The notes: generated from the sequence alone by a model not told the origin. A stretch of DNA of 37,491 bases from Candidatus Thiomargarita nelsonii (GCA_000785145.2 JSZA02000061.1:1-37491), one strand, 5' to 3'. Shown: positions 9,214 through 17,760, numbered from the stretch's first letter. Translations and numbers: made by a program.

Positions 9214-9465
9214 TTATAGGTTGGATTTGCTAATGTCATAGTTGTCATAAATATTCATCTCCGGACTTTCCCAATCTTCAGCAAATGTCGCCAAACGCGC
9301 TCGCAAATCAATGGCTTGTGCTTTGTCAATGCCTCTCGTTCGTAAATCTATTTGACTAGATTCAAGAAACGTAATGATGACATAAGTTTCTTCGTGTACA
9401 TCGCGGGGTATTTCTGCCAATTTGATTTGACCACCACGATACACGCCTTCAATGCTTCTAAGCAT
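9214..9465 (-). CDS. Antitoxin-like small protein
   Basis: 83-residue protein beginning LRSIEGVYRGGQIKLAEIP and ending DNYDISKSNL. The short N-terminal strand pattern (SIEGVYRGGQIKL, 'make a product from this promoter site' layout) is common to small bacterial antitoxin-like proteins found beside nuclease toxins, and the acidic tail resembles such proteins in cyanobacteria and sulfur bacteria. The frame opens at 9483, but ATG 9465 has GAGGAG about 10 bases upstream and is chosen. No toxin gene follows; only a 30-codon fragment in another frame (9214-9125) remains. The family assignment is from general resemblance, not a diagnostic motif, so an orphan antitoxin is an inference. Confidence 0.5.
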   Translation of the reverse strand: MLRSIEGVYRGGQIKLAEIPRDVHEETYVIITFLESSQIDLRTRGIDKAQAIDLRARLATFAEDWESPEMNIYDNYDISKSNL

Positions 9466-9589
9466 GATAAGATTACTCCTCAAAGTCGCAAACGGCTAAC
9501 AGGACGCAGAGCGTCCGAGCAGGCATTCCCGAAGCTCCGCGCACTCACTTAGACATAAGTATATAAGCACTTGAAATAAAAATATATTT

Positions 9590-9645
9590 GTAGGGTGCGT
9601 CCTACGCACCCTGACGCTCAATGCGGTGCGTAGGACGCACCCTAC
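9590..9645. repeat. Family D GTAG-type REP pair (REPIN)
   Basis: GTAGGGTGCGTCCTACGCACC at 9590-9610 starts with GTAG and is itself nearly palindromic around CCTA; its reverse complement is at 9625-9645 across a 14-base spacer. The nested design equals that of families A and B. It lies in the 247-bp stretch between the rnt stop (9713) and the antitoxin start (9465). That stretch also holds a small GGACGC/GCGTCC hairpin at 9502-9516 and no gene that I can support. Confidence 0.85.
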
Positions 9646-9712
9646 AAAATATCGTAAATGGACTTGTGTATAACGATAAGCGCGGAGCAAAGGAACAAGA
9701 ATCAGTTTTTTA

Positions 9713-10336
9713 TCACACAGAATCCGATTTATTGTAAAACTTATCCCACAAATTCACCACCGTACAAAATAAATCCGCAGTACGCTCAGCATCATAAATA
9801 GCAGAATGAGCTTCATTGCTATCCCAATCAAAGCCGGCGGCTCGTACTCCCTTTGCCAAAACAGTCTGTTTGAAAGCCAGTCCACTCAAGGTAGCAGTAT
9901 CAAATGTGCTAAACCGATGAAAGGGACTTTTTACCTTAGTTCGATAACAGGCTGTCTTAATAAAGCCTAAATCAAACGAAGGATTATGTCCCACCAAAAT
10001 GGCACGAGAGCAGTTATGCGTTTTGACTGCCTTGCGTATTGCTTTAAAAAGGGTTTCCAATCCTTCCGTCTCCGATACCGCAAAACGAAAAGGGTGATAG
10101 GGATCAATACCCAGAAAATCCAATGCATCTTTATCAAGATTCGCACCTTCAAAGGGAATCATATGACAAAAATGTGTTTCATGACGTTGCCAGCAACCCT
10201 GATTATCCAATTGTAATGTCACCGCTGCCACTTCCAATAAAGCATCGCGTCTAGCATTTAGGCCCGCCGTTTCTACATCTACCACAACCGGTAAATAGCC
10301 CCGAAATCGTTTGGCTATCGGTATTATTTTTGCCAT
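9713..10336 (-). CDS. rnt: Ribonuclease T
   Basis: DEDDh 3'-5' exoribonuclease of 207 residues, trimming the 3' ends of tRNA and other stable RNAs. Exo I is PVVVDVETAGL (D and E), Exo II is the aspartate in VGHNPSFDLGF, and Exo III is the H...D pair in EAHSAIYDAERTADLF. The ATG at 10336 overlaps the pyrC stop as TGATG, so translation is likely coupled to pyrC. An upstream in-frame start at 10351 would lie inside pyrC and is less likely. The pyrC-rnt order is known from Pseudomonas and other gammaproteobacteria. Confidence 0.95.
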   Translation of the reverse strand: MAKIIPIAKRFRGYLPVVVDVETAGLNARRDALLEVAAVTLQLDNQGCWQRHETHFCHMIPFEGANLDKDALDFLGIDPYHPFRFAVSETEGLETLFKAIRKAVKTHNCSRAILVGHNPSFDLGFIKTACYRTKVKSPFHRFSTFDTATLSGLAFKQTVLAKGVRAAGFDWDSNEAHSAIYDAERTADLFCTVVNLWDKFYNKSDSV

Positions 10337-11361
10337 CAGTTTTGCACCCAATAAATTTCTGCCCCTGCTCGCAAAGGCACCACTTTTTCTTTGCCAAATT
10401 CAAAATACTTTGGCATTTCCCAAGCGCGTTTTTCCAATGTAATTGTCTTCGTATTACGTGGCAGACGGTAAAAATCCGCACCATAAAAACTGGCAAAACC
10501 CTCTAATTTGTCCAATGCCTGTACTTGTTCAAAGGCTTCGGCATATAAGGCAAGTGCTGCCGGGGCACTATATATCCCCGCACAACCACACGCCGTTTCT
10601 TTAGCAGATACTGCATGAGGGGCACTGTCTGTGCCTAAGAAAAATTTAGGATTGCCACTCGTCGCCGCATCTAATAAAGCTTGGCGATGCTTTTCACGTT
10701 TGAGCACGGGTAAACAATAATGATGGGGACGAATTCCACCTTGAAAGAGATCATTGCGATTCATTAATAAATGATGCGGCGTGATGGTTGCGTATAAATT
10801 ATTTTTTGTTGTTTTAATATACTCTACTGCGTCTTGAGTCGTAATATGTTCTAACACCACTCTGAGTGAAGGAAAATTTTCCAACAAAGGCTCAAGTACT
10901 TTTTCGATAAAAACTTTTTCACGATCAAAAACGTCTATATTCACATCCGTCACTTCGCCATGTATGAGTAAAGGAATATCATGATTTTGCATGGCATCAA
11001 GTACTCCCCACACACGATGCCAATCAGTCACGCCACTATCTGAATGAGTCGTTGCCCCTGCGGGATAATATTTAACAGCCATAACATCGCTATTCTCTTT
11101 TAATTTAGAGATTTCTGCCACCGGAGTATTATCAGTCAAATAAAGCGTCATCAAAGGATTAAAGTCGCATGGCAAAGTGGCAATAATCCGAGCACGATAG
11201 GCGAGAGCTTGCTCTACCGTTGTGATAGGCGGTTTTAAATTAGGCATCACAATGGCACGGGCAAAGCAGCGTGCTGTCGCTGCAACTATCGAAGCCATAT
11301 TAGCACCATCGCGTAAATGTAAATGCCAATCATCAGGTTGAATTAAAGTTAAACGCTGCAT
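10336..11361 (-). CDS. pyrC: Dihydroorotase
   Basis: Class II dihydroorotase, 341 residues, third step of pyrimidine synthesis (N-carbamoyl-aspartate to dihydroorotate). The metal-binding HLHLRDG lies at residues 13-19, the carboxylated-lysine segment is VKYYPAGATTHSDSGV near residue 100, and further metal histidines fall in LLIHGEV and VLEHITT. The catalytic aspartate is in FLGTDSAPH. It is the first gene of a two-gene minus-strand unit with rnt. The ATG is immediately preceded by three tandem heptamers of the TAACTGA type rather than a Shine-Dalgarno sequence, which is unusual. Confidence 0.96.
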   Translation of the reverse strand: MQRLTLIQPDDWHLHLRDGANMASIVAATARCFARAIVMPNLKPPITTVEQALAYRARIIATLPCDFNPLMTLYLTDNTPVAEISKLKENSDVMAVKYYPAGATTHSDSGVTDWHRVWGVLDAMQNHDIPLLIHGEVTDVNIDVFDREKVFIEKVLEPLLENFPSLRVVLEHITTQDAVEYIKTTKNNLYATITPHHLLMNRNDLFQGGIRPHHYCLPVLKREKHRQALLDAATSGNPKFFLGTDSAPHAVSAKETACGCAGIYSAPAALALYAEAFEQVQALDKLEGFASFYGADFYRLPRNTKTITLEKRAWEMPKYFEFGKEKVVPLRAGAEIYWVQN

Positions 11362-11382
11362 GTTATCAGTTATAAGTTATCA
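11362..11382 (-). repeat. Three TAACTGA-type heptamers abutting the pyrC start
   Basis: Read on the minus strand: TGATAAC, TTATAAC, TGATAAC, then ATG of pyrC with no spacing. No purine-rich ribosome site separates them from the start. The same heptamer class precedes phoH (384-400), and one TGATAAC occurs at 7190-7196. This matches the TAACTGA repeats reported between genes of marine Beggiatoaceae. Confidence 0.65.
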
Positions 11383-11392
11383 ACACTAAATA

Positions 11393-11416
11393 GGAGTCCA
11401 AGATTTATCTTGGACG
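11393..11416 (+). repeat. Family A REP, single
   Basis: GGAGT head, CCAAGA, TTTA, TCTTGG, ACG. A single forward copy in the 119-bp divergent space between pyrC (minus) and the DAHP synthase gene (plus), so it would be in the leader of either transcript depending on the promoters. Confidence 0.85.
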
Positions 11417-11480
11417 AGCGGCTTGCATTTCGCGTAAAAATCCCCAGAGTGTGTGAAATTTTAGCGAAATCAACAAAACA

Positions 11481-12584
11481 ATGATAGTCATACTTGAGCC
11501 ATCGATCCAAAAGAACAACTACCACAACCTCATGGCATATCTCGATAATTTGCCAAACATCTCTCACCGTATTCATGAGGAAAAAGGCACTCAACAAACC
11601 CTCACAGAAATTTACTTAATCGGAGATACCGCCTCAATACCCAAAGAAAACATTGAAACCATCCCGGGTGTAGAACGAGTCGTGCGAGTGTCCCAACCCT
11701 ATCGTATTTTAGGCCGCCACGCGCCAGATGACAATCGCAGTTCAAGTTTTGAATATAATGGCGTAACATTCAGTCAAGATAATCTACATGTCTTTGCGGG
11801 ATTATGTGCAGTAGATACCCCAGAGCATGTCGAACTGATGATGAAAGCGCTGCAAGACAATGGGCAAGTCTGTACTCGTATGGGGGCTTATAAGCCGCGT
11901 ACAAGTCCCTATTCATTCCAAGGACATGGAAAAAGCTGCTTAAATTATGTATTTGAATTAGCCGGAAAATATGGCATTAAAGTCATTGCCATGGAAATCA
12001 CCCATGAAATACATATTCAAGAAATTAATGAAGCGCTAGCACAAACGGGACACCCAACCGGTGTGATGTTACAAATTGGGACACGCAATACCCAAAATTT
12101 TGAACTGCTCAAAAGCGTTGGCAAACAACAACAATTCCCAACCTTATTGAAACGTGGATTTGGTATCACCTTAGAAGAATCTTTGAATGCGGCTGAATAT
12201 CTCGCCAGTGAGGGAAATCATAAAGTCGTGTTTGCACTGCGTGGCATGAAAACCCATTTGGGCGATCCTCACCGTAATTTAGTTGATTTTACGCATGTAC
12301 CCGTGGTTAAACGTTTAACTCGTATGCCGGTTTGCATTGATCCCTCGCACTCCGTCGGCAATCGTGCTAGATCACCTGATGGTTTGCTTGAAGTTCAACA
12401 TGCAACGGCACAAGGCGTGATTGCGGGTGCTAATATGATATTGGTGGACTTTCATCCACATCCCGAAAAGGCACTGGTTGATGGTCCACAAGCTTTGTTA
12501 CTTGAGGAATTACCCGCCTTTTTACAAGATGTCCAAATTGCTCGCGAGGCTTATGAGAAACGAGTTTCTCTTGCGGCTCATTAA
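11481..12584 (+). CDS. Type I-beta DAHP synthase-like protein
   Basis: 367-residue protein with an N-terminal ferredoxin-like regulatory domain (about 1-70) and a DAHP synthase/KDSA barrel. Conserved barrel motifs: GAYKPRTSPYSFQGHG, IGTRNTQNFELLKSVG, LLKRGFGITLEE, CIDPSHSVGNR and HPHPEKALVDGPQAL. These include the metal ligands Cys (in AGLCAV) and His (in DPSH). DAHP synthase joins PEP and erythrose 4-phosphate in the first shikimate step. Several signature positions differ from the usual family: AGPCAVE reads AGLCAVD, IGARN reads IGTRN, and ERGIRT reads LRGMKT. It may be a divergent DAHP synthase or a paralogue with another aldose substrate. It stands alone between pyrC and wzc. Confidence 0.8.
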   Translation: MIVILEPSIQKNNYHNLMAYLDNLPNISHRIHEEKGTQQTLTEIYLIGDTASIPKENIETIPGVERVVRVSQPYRILGRHAPDDNRSSSFEYNGVTFSQDNLHVFAGLCAVDTPEHVELMMKALQDNGQVCTRMGAYKPRTSPYSFQGHGKSCLNYVFELAGKYGIKVIAMEITHEIHIQEINEALAQTGHPTGVMLQIGTRNTQNFELLKSVGKQQQFPTLLKRGFGITLEESLNAAEYLASEGNHKVVFALRGMKTHLGDPHRNLVDFTHVPVVKRLTRMPVCIDPSHSVGNRARSPDGLLEVQHATAQGVIAGANMILVDFHPHPEKALVDGPQALLLEELPAFLQDVQIAREAYEKRVSLAAH

Positions 12585-12586
12585 TG

Positions 12587-12650
12587 CCCAAGATAAATCT
12601 TGGACTCCAGAGTTAGGAGTCCAAAATTTATTTTGGACGACTTGGACTCC
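12587..12650. repeat. Cluster of three family A REP units between convergent genes
   Basis: An inverted copy at 12587-12608, a forward variant (AAATTTATTT core) at 12616-12639 and a truncated inverted end at 12641-12650. They fill the 79-bp gap between the convergent DAHP synthase gene and wzc. Stem-loops here could act as a bidirectional transcription barrier, though there is no clear T run. Confidence 0.8.
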
Positions 12651-12663
12651 TTAAAAAACTTAC

Positions 12664-14970
12664 TTAAGTATAAGCATGCTGCCCATCTCCATGATAACCA
12701 GACTTACCGTAGTAAGCCGATGTCTTTTTGGTATCGACAAAATTTAAAACAATATTCCGCACGGGTACATTGACTTGACGCAAGCGTTTCAGACCATCAA
12801 GCACGACTTTATAAGGTGTCACATTTGCCTTAACCACATAGAGCACCTCTGTAGCAAATTTCGCCACCACCAAGGTATCACTGACTAGCATGACAGGGGG
12901 CGTATCAATGACAATATATTGATATTCTTTAGATAAATCCTCTAAAAGCACTTTAAACCGCCCCGATGAAAACAACTCTAAGGGGTTAGGCGGTATCTCT
13001 CCACAAGGAATAATATCAAGACTTTCATTTTCAGCAGTGTGATGAATACACTCATCAAGCTGTAACCGCCCTGCCACGAGTTCAGATAAACCGGGAGCGG
13101 GGGGATTGGTGCGCCATCCTAATTTCTTGACCAAACTGGGGCGACGCATATCCGCTTCAATTAACAAAGTTTTTCCGATTTGCCCGAGTGCAAAGGCTTG
13201 GTTGATGGAAACCGTTGATTTTCCTTCACCAGCAACAGAAGAGGTAACAATTAACACTTTCTGAGGGTTGTCGAGCCCTGTTAACATAATGCCAGTACTG
13301 ATACTGCGAACAGATTCGGCAAATTGAGATTGTGGTTTCCTCAAAAACATCAAATAGGGATTTTCGTCTTTCTTGCTGATTTTCATTTTCGGCAAGATGC
13401 CTAAGAGAGGCAGACCTAATTTTTGTTCAACATCTTCACTCGTCTTTATCGTGTTATCAAGAAATTCGATGACAAACACAAATACGGTGGCGAATAAAAA
13501 ACCTAATACTAAACCCATGATCACATTTATTTTCTTGTTGGGTTTAAAAGGTGCGATGGGCGGTAATGCCGGTTCGACTACTCGTCCAACCGTTGATTGC
13601 AATTCTTGTAGATCTTGCGAGGCATTGGTTTCCTTAAAGCGAGTCAGAAACATATTATACAGTTGACGGTTAACCTCAATATCTCTTTCCAGTCTTTTCA
13701 ATTCAAATTCTTTTTTATTAAGACTTTGAATTTCTGCTTTTTTTGACTTTAAACCCCTTTCAAGATTTTTGACTTTGGCAACCGCCATTTCATATTCTTT
13801 GATAATCGCATCAATCACTAGCTGAGTTTGTGTCTTCTTATTAGCAATAGCCGCTTCCAGTTCCGCATTGGCGGCACGAATCTGAGGATGTTTTTGCCCA
13901 TAACGCTCTTCCAGTTCAGAAACTTTTCTCCTGGCAGCCAGTTCTGCTTGTTTCATACTTTGTACCAGCGAATTATTAAGAATGGCTGGAATCGACTCAA
14001 AATTGGTGGTTCCAGCTTGGAGTGCTCGTACTTGCTTGTAAACTCGTTTGTTGTTGGCAAGTTGCAAGCGGGCGTTGAGCAAATTGGTAGCCGTTTCTTC
14101 TAGCTCTCTGACTGTAACACTTTTGATCCCCGTGACATTGACAAGATTTTGACTTTCCATATAGTCTTGCATATTTTTCTCAGATTTTTCCAGAACCTGG
14201 CGTAAATTCTCTAAACGTTCTGTCAACCATTTAGCGGCTTTATTGGTCATTTCCAGTTTGGTGTCCAGATCGTATTTGATATAGATCTCTGCCAAGGCAT
14301 TGGGAATTTCGGCGGTTAATTCGCGATCTGAAGATTCAAAGCTAATCTCCACTAATTGAGTTGGAATCACAGGACTTACGCCTAAACCTGCCCTAACGGC
14401 ATTAACGACGATCCGCTTTTGCTTTTCTTCCGGCGTTTCTATGGGATCAGGGGTGCTCTCTGTGGTGGGTTTTTTAGATGGCAACCAGCCACTGGGGAGC
14501 CATTGGGACCAATCAAATCTTTGTTGCTGGCTTGCTGGCTTAAATGCCGGGTGAGAGACTAAGTTGAGTTTGTCGACCAGTTTATCCGCTAAAATCCGAG
14601 ACTTTAGGATTTCCAACTGAGTGTGGAAATGGTCCTTTTTGGGTGAACTGGTGGCAGAAATATCTTGAATAGATATAATGTTAGCCCTGTCAAATTCGAT
14701 CAGCAAGCGAGCAGTAGAGCTATAGCTCGGCTCTAAGCCGTCACTATAGATAGCCGTGAAAAATCCGACCAATAAGCTTAGCCCTATCAGCCTCCACTTA
14801 TATTTTTTGAAGGTATGCCAGTAAGCGAGTAGTTCAGCAATCTTATCTTCATCTTGGGGGATGTCGACAGAATCTCCTGCCATTTCTTTTTCTGAAGGGA
14901 TAATAAAAACTCTACTCCCTTCGGAAATCGTCATTTGTCCCCCTAATTCTTTGATTTCTTCTTTATTCAT
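12664..14970 (-). CDS. wzc: Wzc-like polysaccharide co-polymerase / BY-type tyrosine kinase
   Basis: 768-residue inner-membrane protein. A first membrane segment (about residues 57-78, LIGLSLLVGFFTAIYS) opens a Wzz-type periplasmic domain with a long coiled-coil (about 220-430). The GNVR-like segment follows, then a second membrane helix (about 483-507, VIMGLVLGFLFATVFVFVI). The cytoplasmic BY-kinase domain has Walker A SSVAGEGKSTVS near 577, Walker A' TLLIEADMRRPSL near 603 and Walker B YIVIDTPPVML. The tail SAYYGKSGYHGDGQHAYT holds four tyrosines for autophosphorylation. It controls chain length and export in Wzy-dependent capsule or exopolysaccharide synthesis. GAGG lies about 7 bases before ATG 14970. 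It diverges from the cluster starting at 15408. Confidence 0.94.
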   Translation of the reverse strand: MNKEEIKELGGQMTISEGSRVFIIPSEKEMAGDSVDIPQDEDKIAELLAYWHTFKKYKWRLIGLSLLVGFFTAIYSDGLEPSYSSTARLLIEFDRANIISIQDISATSSPKKDHFHTQLEILKSRILADKLVDKLNLVSHPAFKPASQQQRFDWSQWLPSGWLPSKKPTTESTPDPIETPEEKQKRIVVNAVRAGLGVSPVIPTQLVEISFESSDRELTAEIPNALAEIYIKYDLDTKLEMTNKAAKWLTERLENLRQVLEKSEKNMQDYMESQNLVNVTGIKSVTVRELEETATNLLNARLQLANNKRVYKQVRALQAGTTNFESIPAILNNSLVQSMKQAELAARRKVSELEERYGQKHPQIRAANAELEAAIANKKTQTQLVIDAIIKEYEMAVAKVKNLERGLKSKKAEIQSLNKKEFELKRLERDIEVNRQLYNMFLTRFKETNASQDLQELQSTVGRVVEPALPPIAPFKPNKKINVIMGLVLGFLFATVFVFVIEFLDNTIKTSEDVEQKLGLPLLGILPKMKISKKDENPYLMFLRKPQSQFAESVRSISTGIMLTGLDNPQKVLIVTSSVAGEGKSTVSINQAFALGQIGKTLLIEADMRRPSLVKKLGWRTNPPAPGLSELVAGRLQLDECIHHTAENESLDIIPCGEIPPNPLELFSSGRFKVLLEDLSKEYQYIVIDTPPVMLVSDTLVVAKFATEVLYVVKANVTPYKVVLDGLKRLRQVNVPVRNIVLNFVDTKKTSAYYGKSGYHGDGQHAYT

Positions 14971-15213
14971 TTTTTCCTCAAAAGCGAATTAATTAAACAC
15001 AATAAGTAAGCCTATAATAATTTTTCAATCAATATAAAAAAATGTATTGACAAGATTAAATAATTTTTTGTCTTGCCCCATCGTTTTAATATAAAAAAAA
15101 TATTATTTTCATAAGTTTAAAATAAACTTATGATGTAGTTTCTAAAAAACGATTGAAAATCATATCTCAATCAAGCTAAAATGACAAACGCTTTTGCAAT
15201 TGTCATGCCTTTT

Positions 15214-15267
15214 GGAGTACAAAGCTTTAGCTTTGTCAGACAGTACAAAGCTAAAGCTTTGTACTCC
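15214..15267. repeat. Family B REP pair (REPIN)
   Basis: GGAGT head, ACAAAGC, centre TTTA, GCTTTGT at 15214-15236, with its inverted copy ending GTACTCC at 15267 and a short AGACAG spacer. The whole core, including the spacer, is repeated exactly at 24514-24567. Confidence 0.9.
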
Positions 15268-15366
15268 AACACTAATAACATATGTGACAGCCTACTAGTT
15301 TATCAGGTGAAACTAACCGTTTGTCAATTGTCAGATAGCTGAGAGGCGATTTTGTTATATTCTGGA

Positions 15367-15382
15367 CGTCCAAGATAAATCT
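15367..15382 (-). repeat. Partial family A REP
   Basis: CGTCCAAGATAAATCT is the inverted tail half of a family A element; the GGAGT head side has been lost and replaced by AGC. It lies 26 bases before the epimerase start. Confidence 0.65.
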
Positions 15383-15407
15383 AGCAAAAACTAAAGAGAA
15401 AAGAAAA

Positions 15408-16418
15408 ATGAAAATACTTGTTACAGGTGCCGCAGGTTTCATCGGTTTTCACTTGTCTAAACGTCTTTTAGCGCGTGGTGACGAGGTAGTCGGTCTTGAT
15501 AATCTCAATGATTATTATGATGTTAACCTCAAAAAAGCGCGTTTGTCCCAATTAGAAGAGCAAGCCAATTTCCGTTTGATTAAAATGGAATTGGCTGATC
15601 GTGAAGGCGTGGCACAATTGTTTGCGCGTGAAAATATCCAAAGGGTCGTGAATTTAGCCGCCCAAGCGGGGGTGCGTTATTCTATTGAAAATCCCCACGC
15701 TTATGTGGATAGCAATATTGTCGGATTTGTAAATCTCCTTGAGGGTTGTCGCCATAATGCTGTTGAGCATTTGGTTTTTGCGTCCTCTAGTTCGGTGTAT
15801 GGGTTGAACACTCAATTGCCTTTCTCCGTTCATCATAATGTCGATCATCCAATTTCATTGTATGCGGCCACCAAAAAGGCTAATGAATTGATGGCGCATA
15901 CTTATGCCCATCTTTACAATTTGCCTACCACTGGGTTGCGTTTTTTCACCGTTTATGGTCCGTGGGGACGGCCAGATATGGCTTTGTTCAAATTTACCAA
16001 AGGCATTCTTGAGGGTCAGCCGATTGATGTTTATAATCGCGGCCAGATGAGGCGTGATTTTACCTATATTGATGATATTGTTGAAGGTGTGATAAGAGTG
16101 CTAGACAAAATCCCTGAAGGGAACTCGGCGTGGTCTAGTGATACGCCTGATCCGAGTGCAAGTCGGGCACCGTATAAGCTTTACAACATTGGCAATAATA
16201 ATCCTGTTGAATTGATGCAGTATATTGAAACGCTAGAAAAAATGCTAGGCAAAACAGCGAAAAAGAATTTATTACCCATGCAGGCTGGGGATGTCCAGGC
16301 AACCTATGCCGATGTTGATGACTTGGTGCGCGATGTTGGTTTTAAACCACAAACCTTGATTGATGAGGGGATAGGGCGTTTTGTTGAGTGGTATAAGCAT
16401 TATTATGCTGTTCACTGA
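15408..16418 (+). CDS. UDP-glucuronate 4-epimerase-like NAD-dependent epimerase
   Basis: Short-chain dehydrogenase/reductase of the extended type, 336 residues. NAD-binding TGAAGFIG is at residues 6-13, followed by GLDNLNDYYDVNLKKARL, which is characteristic of UDP-glucuronate/galacturonate 4-epimerases (LpsL/CapI/WbnF group). The catalytic SSSSVYG is near 125 and YAATK near 151; YGPWGRPDMALFKF is also typical of this group. It interconverts UDP-GlcA and UDP-GalA, supplying a uronic acid to the polysaccharide. It is the first gene of the plus-strand cluster. The ribosome site is weak (AAAGAGAAAAG before the ATG). The substrate is assigned by group resemblance. Confidence 0.9.
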   Translation: MKILVTGAAGFIGFHLSKRLLARGDEVVGLDNLNDYYDVNLKKARLSQLEEQANFRLIKMELADREGVAQLFARENIQRVVNLAAQAGVRYSIENPHAYVDSNIVGFVNLLEGCRHNAVEHLVFASSSSVYGLNTQLPFSVHHNVDHPISLYAATKKANELMAHTYAHLYNLPTTGLRFFTVYGPWGRPDMALFKFTKGILEGQPIDVYNRGQMRRDFTYIDDIVEGVIRVLDKIPEGNSAWSSDTPDPSASRAPYKLYNIGNNNPVELMQYIETLEKMLGKTAKKNLLPMQAGDVQATYADVDDLVRDVGFKPQTLIDEGIGRFVEWYKHYYAVH

Positions 16419-16428
16419 TTATTCTGGA

Positions 16429-16455
16429 CATCCAAGATAAATCTTGGATTCCTAG
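16429..16455 (-). repeat. Family A REP, degenerate
   Basis: Inverted copy with two substitutions in the arms (ATCC for GTCC and GGATTCC for GGACTCC); the substitutions are compensatory, so the stem is kept. It lies between the epimerase stop and the dehydrogenase start. Confidence 0.8.
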
Positions 16456-16475
16456 CATTCTGGAGATTTTTTTAT

Positions 16476-17750
16476 ATGAAACTCAATGAACTCAAAATTG
16501 GTATTGTCGGATTAGGCTACGTTGGGCTACCGCTGGCGGTTGAATTTGGTAAACATTATTCGACCATGGGTTTTGATCTCAAGGCGGAACGAATTGCAGA
16601 ACTCAAAGCAGGGCAAGATAGCACCCGTGAAGTGTCGCCAGAAGGGTTAAAAGAGGCTCAATATCTTAACTATACAAATAGTCCTCAGGAGATGGCGGAA
16701 TGCAATTTTTATATTATTGCTGTCCCCACACCGCTGGATGAGCATAAAGCCCCTGATTTGATTATACTTGAGAAAGCCAGTGAAATGGTAGGTCAAGTAT
16801 TAAGCAGCGATGATATTGTGGTTTATGAATCCACCGTGTATCCGGGTGCCACCGAAGAAGTTTGTATTCCTATATTAGAACGTGAATCTCATTTGAAGTT
16901 TAATCAGGATTTTTTTGTAGGTTATAGCCCAGAACGCATTAATCCGGGGGATAAGGCACATCGCTTAACTAATATTGTTAAAGTCACTTCGGGTTCCACG
17001 CCGCAAGTGGCAGATTTTATCGATCAAGTTTATGGGAGTATTATTTCCGCTGGCACGCATAAAGCCAGCAGTATTCGTGTGGCTGAGGCAGCTAAGGTCA
17101 TTGAAAACACGCAACGGGATGTTAATATCGCCTTGATCAATGAACTGGCACTGATCTTTCAGCGGCTCGGTATTGATACGCTTGAAGTGTTAGAGGCAGC
17201 GGGTAGCAAGTGGAATTTTTTGCCTTTCCGCCCGGGACTGGTTGGTGGGCATTGCATTGGTGTTGATCCTTATTATTTGACCCAAAAGGCTAAGGATGTT
17301 GGTTATCATCCCGAAATGATTTTGGCGGGTCGTCGAATCAATGACGAAATGGGCATTTATATTGCCTCGACTGTTGTCAAGCGCCTGATAAAAAAACGTA
17401 TTCAAGTCGATGATGCCAATATTTTGATCATGGGATTCACTTTCAAGGAAAATTGTCCGGATCTGCGTAATACCCGTGTGATAGATATTGTCCATGAACT
17501 TCAGAGTTATGGGGCGAATATCTCTATTTATGATCCTTGGGTGGATTTAGAGGAAGCCAAAAAAGAGTATGACATCGAATTAGTGCAACATTTAAATAAT
17601 AATCAATATGATGCCGTTATACTGGCGGTGGCTCATAAACAGTTTGAGGAATTGGGTGTCGAAGGTATTCGCGCCTTAGCTAAGCGAAATTCGGTCATCT
17701 ACGATATTAAATCTATCTTGCCGGTTGATGCGGTGGATGGGCGGCTGTAG
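16476..17750 (+). CDS. tviB: UDP-N-acetylhexosamine 6-dehydrogenase (TviB/WbpO type)
   Basis: 424-residue member of the UDP-glucose/UDP-ManNAc dehydrogenase family. The Rossmann motif GIVGLGYVGLPLAVEFG is at residues 9-25. The catalytic cysteine lies in GLVGGHCIGVDPYYLTQKA near residue 260, and the C-terminal UDP-binding domain begins at ILIMGFTFKENCPDLRNTR. The run KVIENTQRDVNIALINELA and the GHCIGVDPYYLT wording match TviB/WbpO more closely than WbpA. These NAD-dependent enzymes oxidise C6 of UDP-GlcNAc or UDP-GalNAc to the uronic acid. The next genes (wbpB relic, wbpD-like, wbpE relic) are the rest of the WbpA-B-E-D route, so the product probably fed that pathway. The exact hexosamine substrate is not decided by sequence. 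Confidence 0.9.
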   Translation: MKLNELKIGIVGLGYVGLPLAVEFGKHYSTMGFDLKAERIAELKAGQDSTREVSPEGLKEAQYLNYTNSPQEMAECNFYIIAVPTPLDEHKAPDLIILEKASEMVGQVLSSDDIVVYESTVYPGATEEVCIPILERESHLKFNQDFFVGYSPERINPGDKAHRLTNIVKVTSGSTPQVADFIDQVYGSIISAGTHKASSIRVAEAAKVIENTQRDVNIALINELALIFQRLGIDTLEVLEAAGSKWNFLPFRPGLVGGHCIGVDPYYLTQKAKDVGYHPEMILAGRRINDEMGIYIASTVVKRLIKKRIQVDDANILIMGFTFKENCPDLRNTRVIDIVHELQSYGANISIYDPWVDLEEAKKEYDIELVQHLNNNQYDAVILAVAHKQFEELGVEGIRALAKRNSVIYDIKSILPVDAVDGRL

Positions 17751-17760
17751 CAACAAAATC

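Larger units (their letters stand above)
14971..15407. promoter_or_regulatory. Divergent AT-rich regulatory region between wzc and the polysaccharide cluster
   Basis: 437 bp without a gene, between divergent wzc (minus) and the epimerase (plus), so promoters for both are expected here. It is very AT-rich near wzc and contains a perfect hairpin at 15111-15131 (ATAAGTTTA, AAA, TAAACTTAT), a family B REP pair at 15214-15267 and a partial family A REP at 15367-15382. A TTGACA occurs at 15047 but lacks a good -10 at the right spacing. I found no JUMPstart/ops element. Confidence 0.5.

Noticed and set aside
15047..15080. TTGACA at 15047 as a -35 box
   Set aside because: No acceptable -10 hexamer at 16-18 bases on the plus strand; the start is also over 300 bases away.
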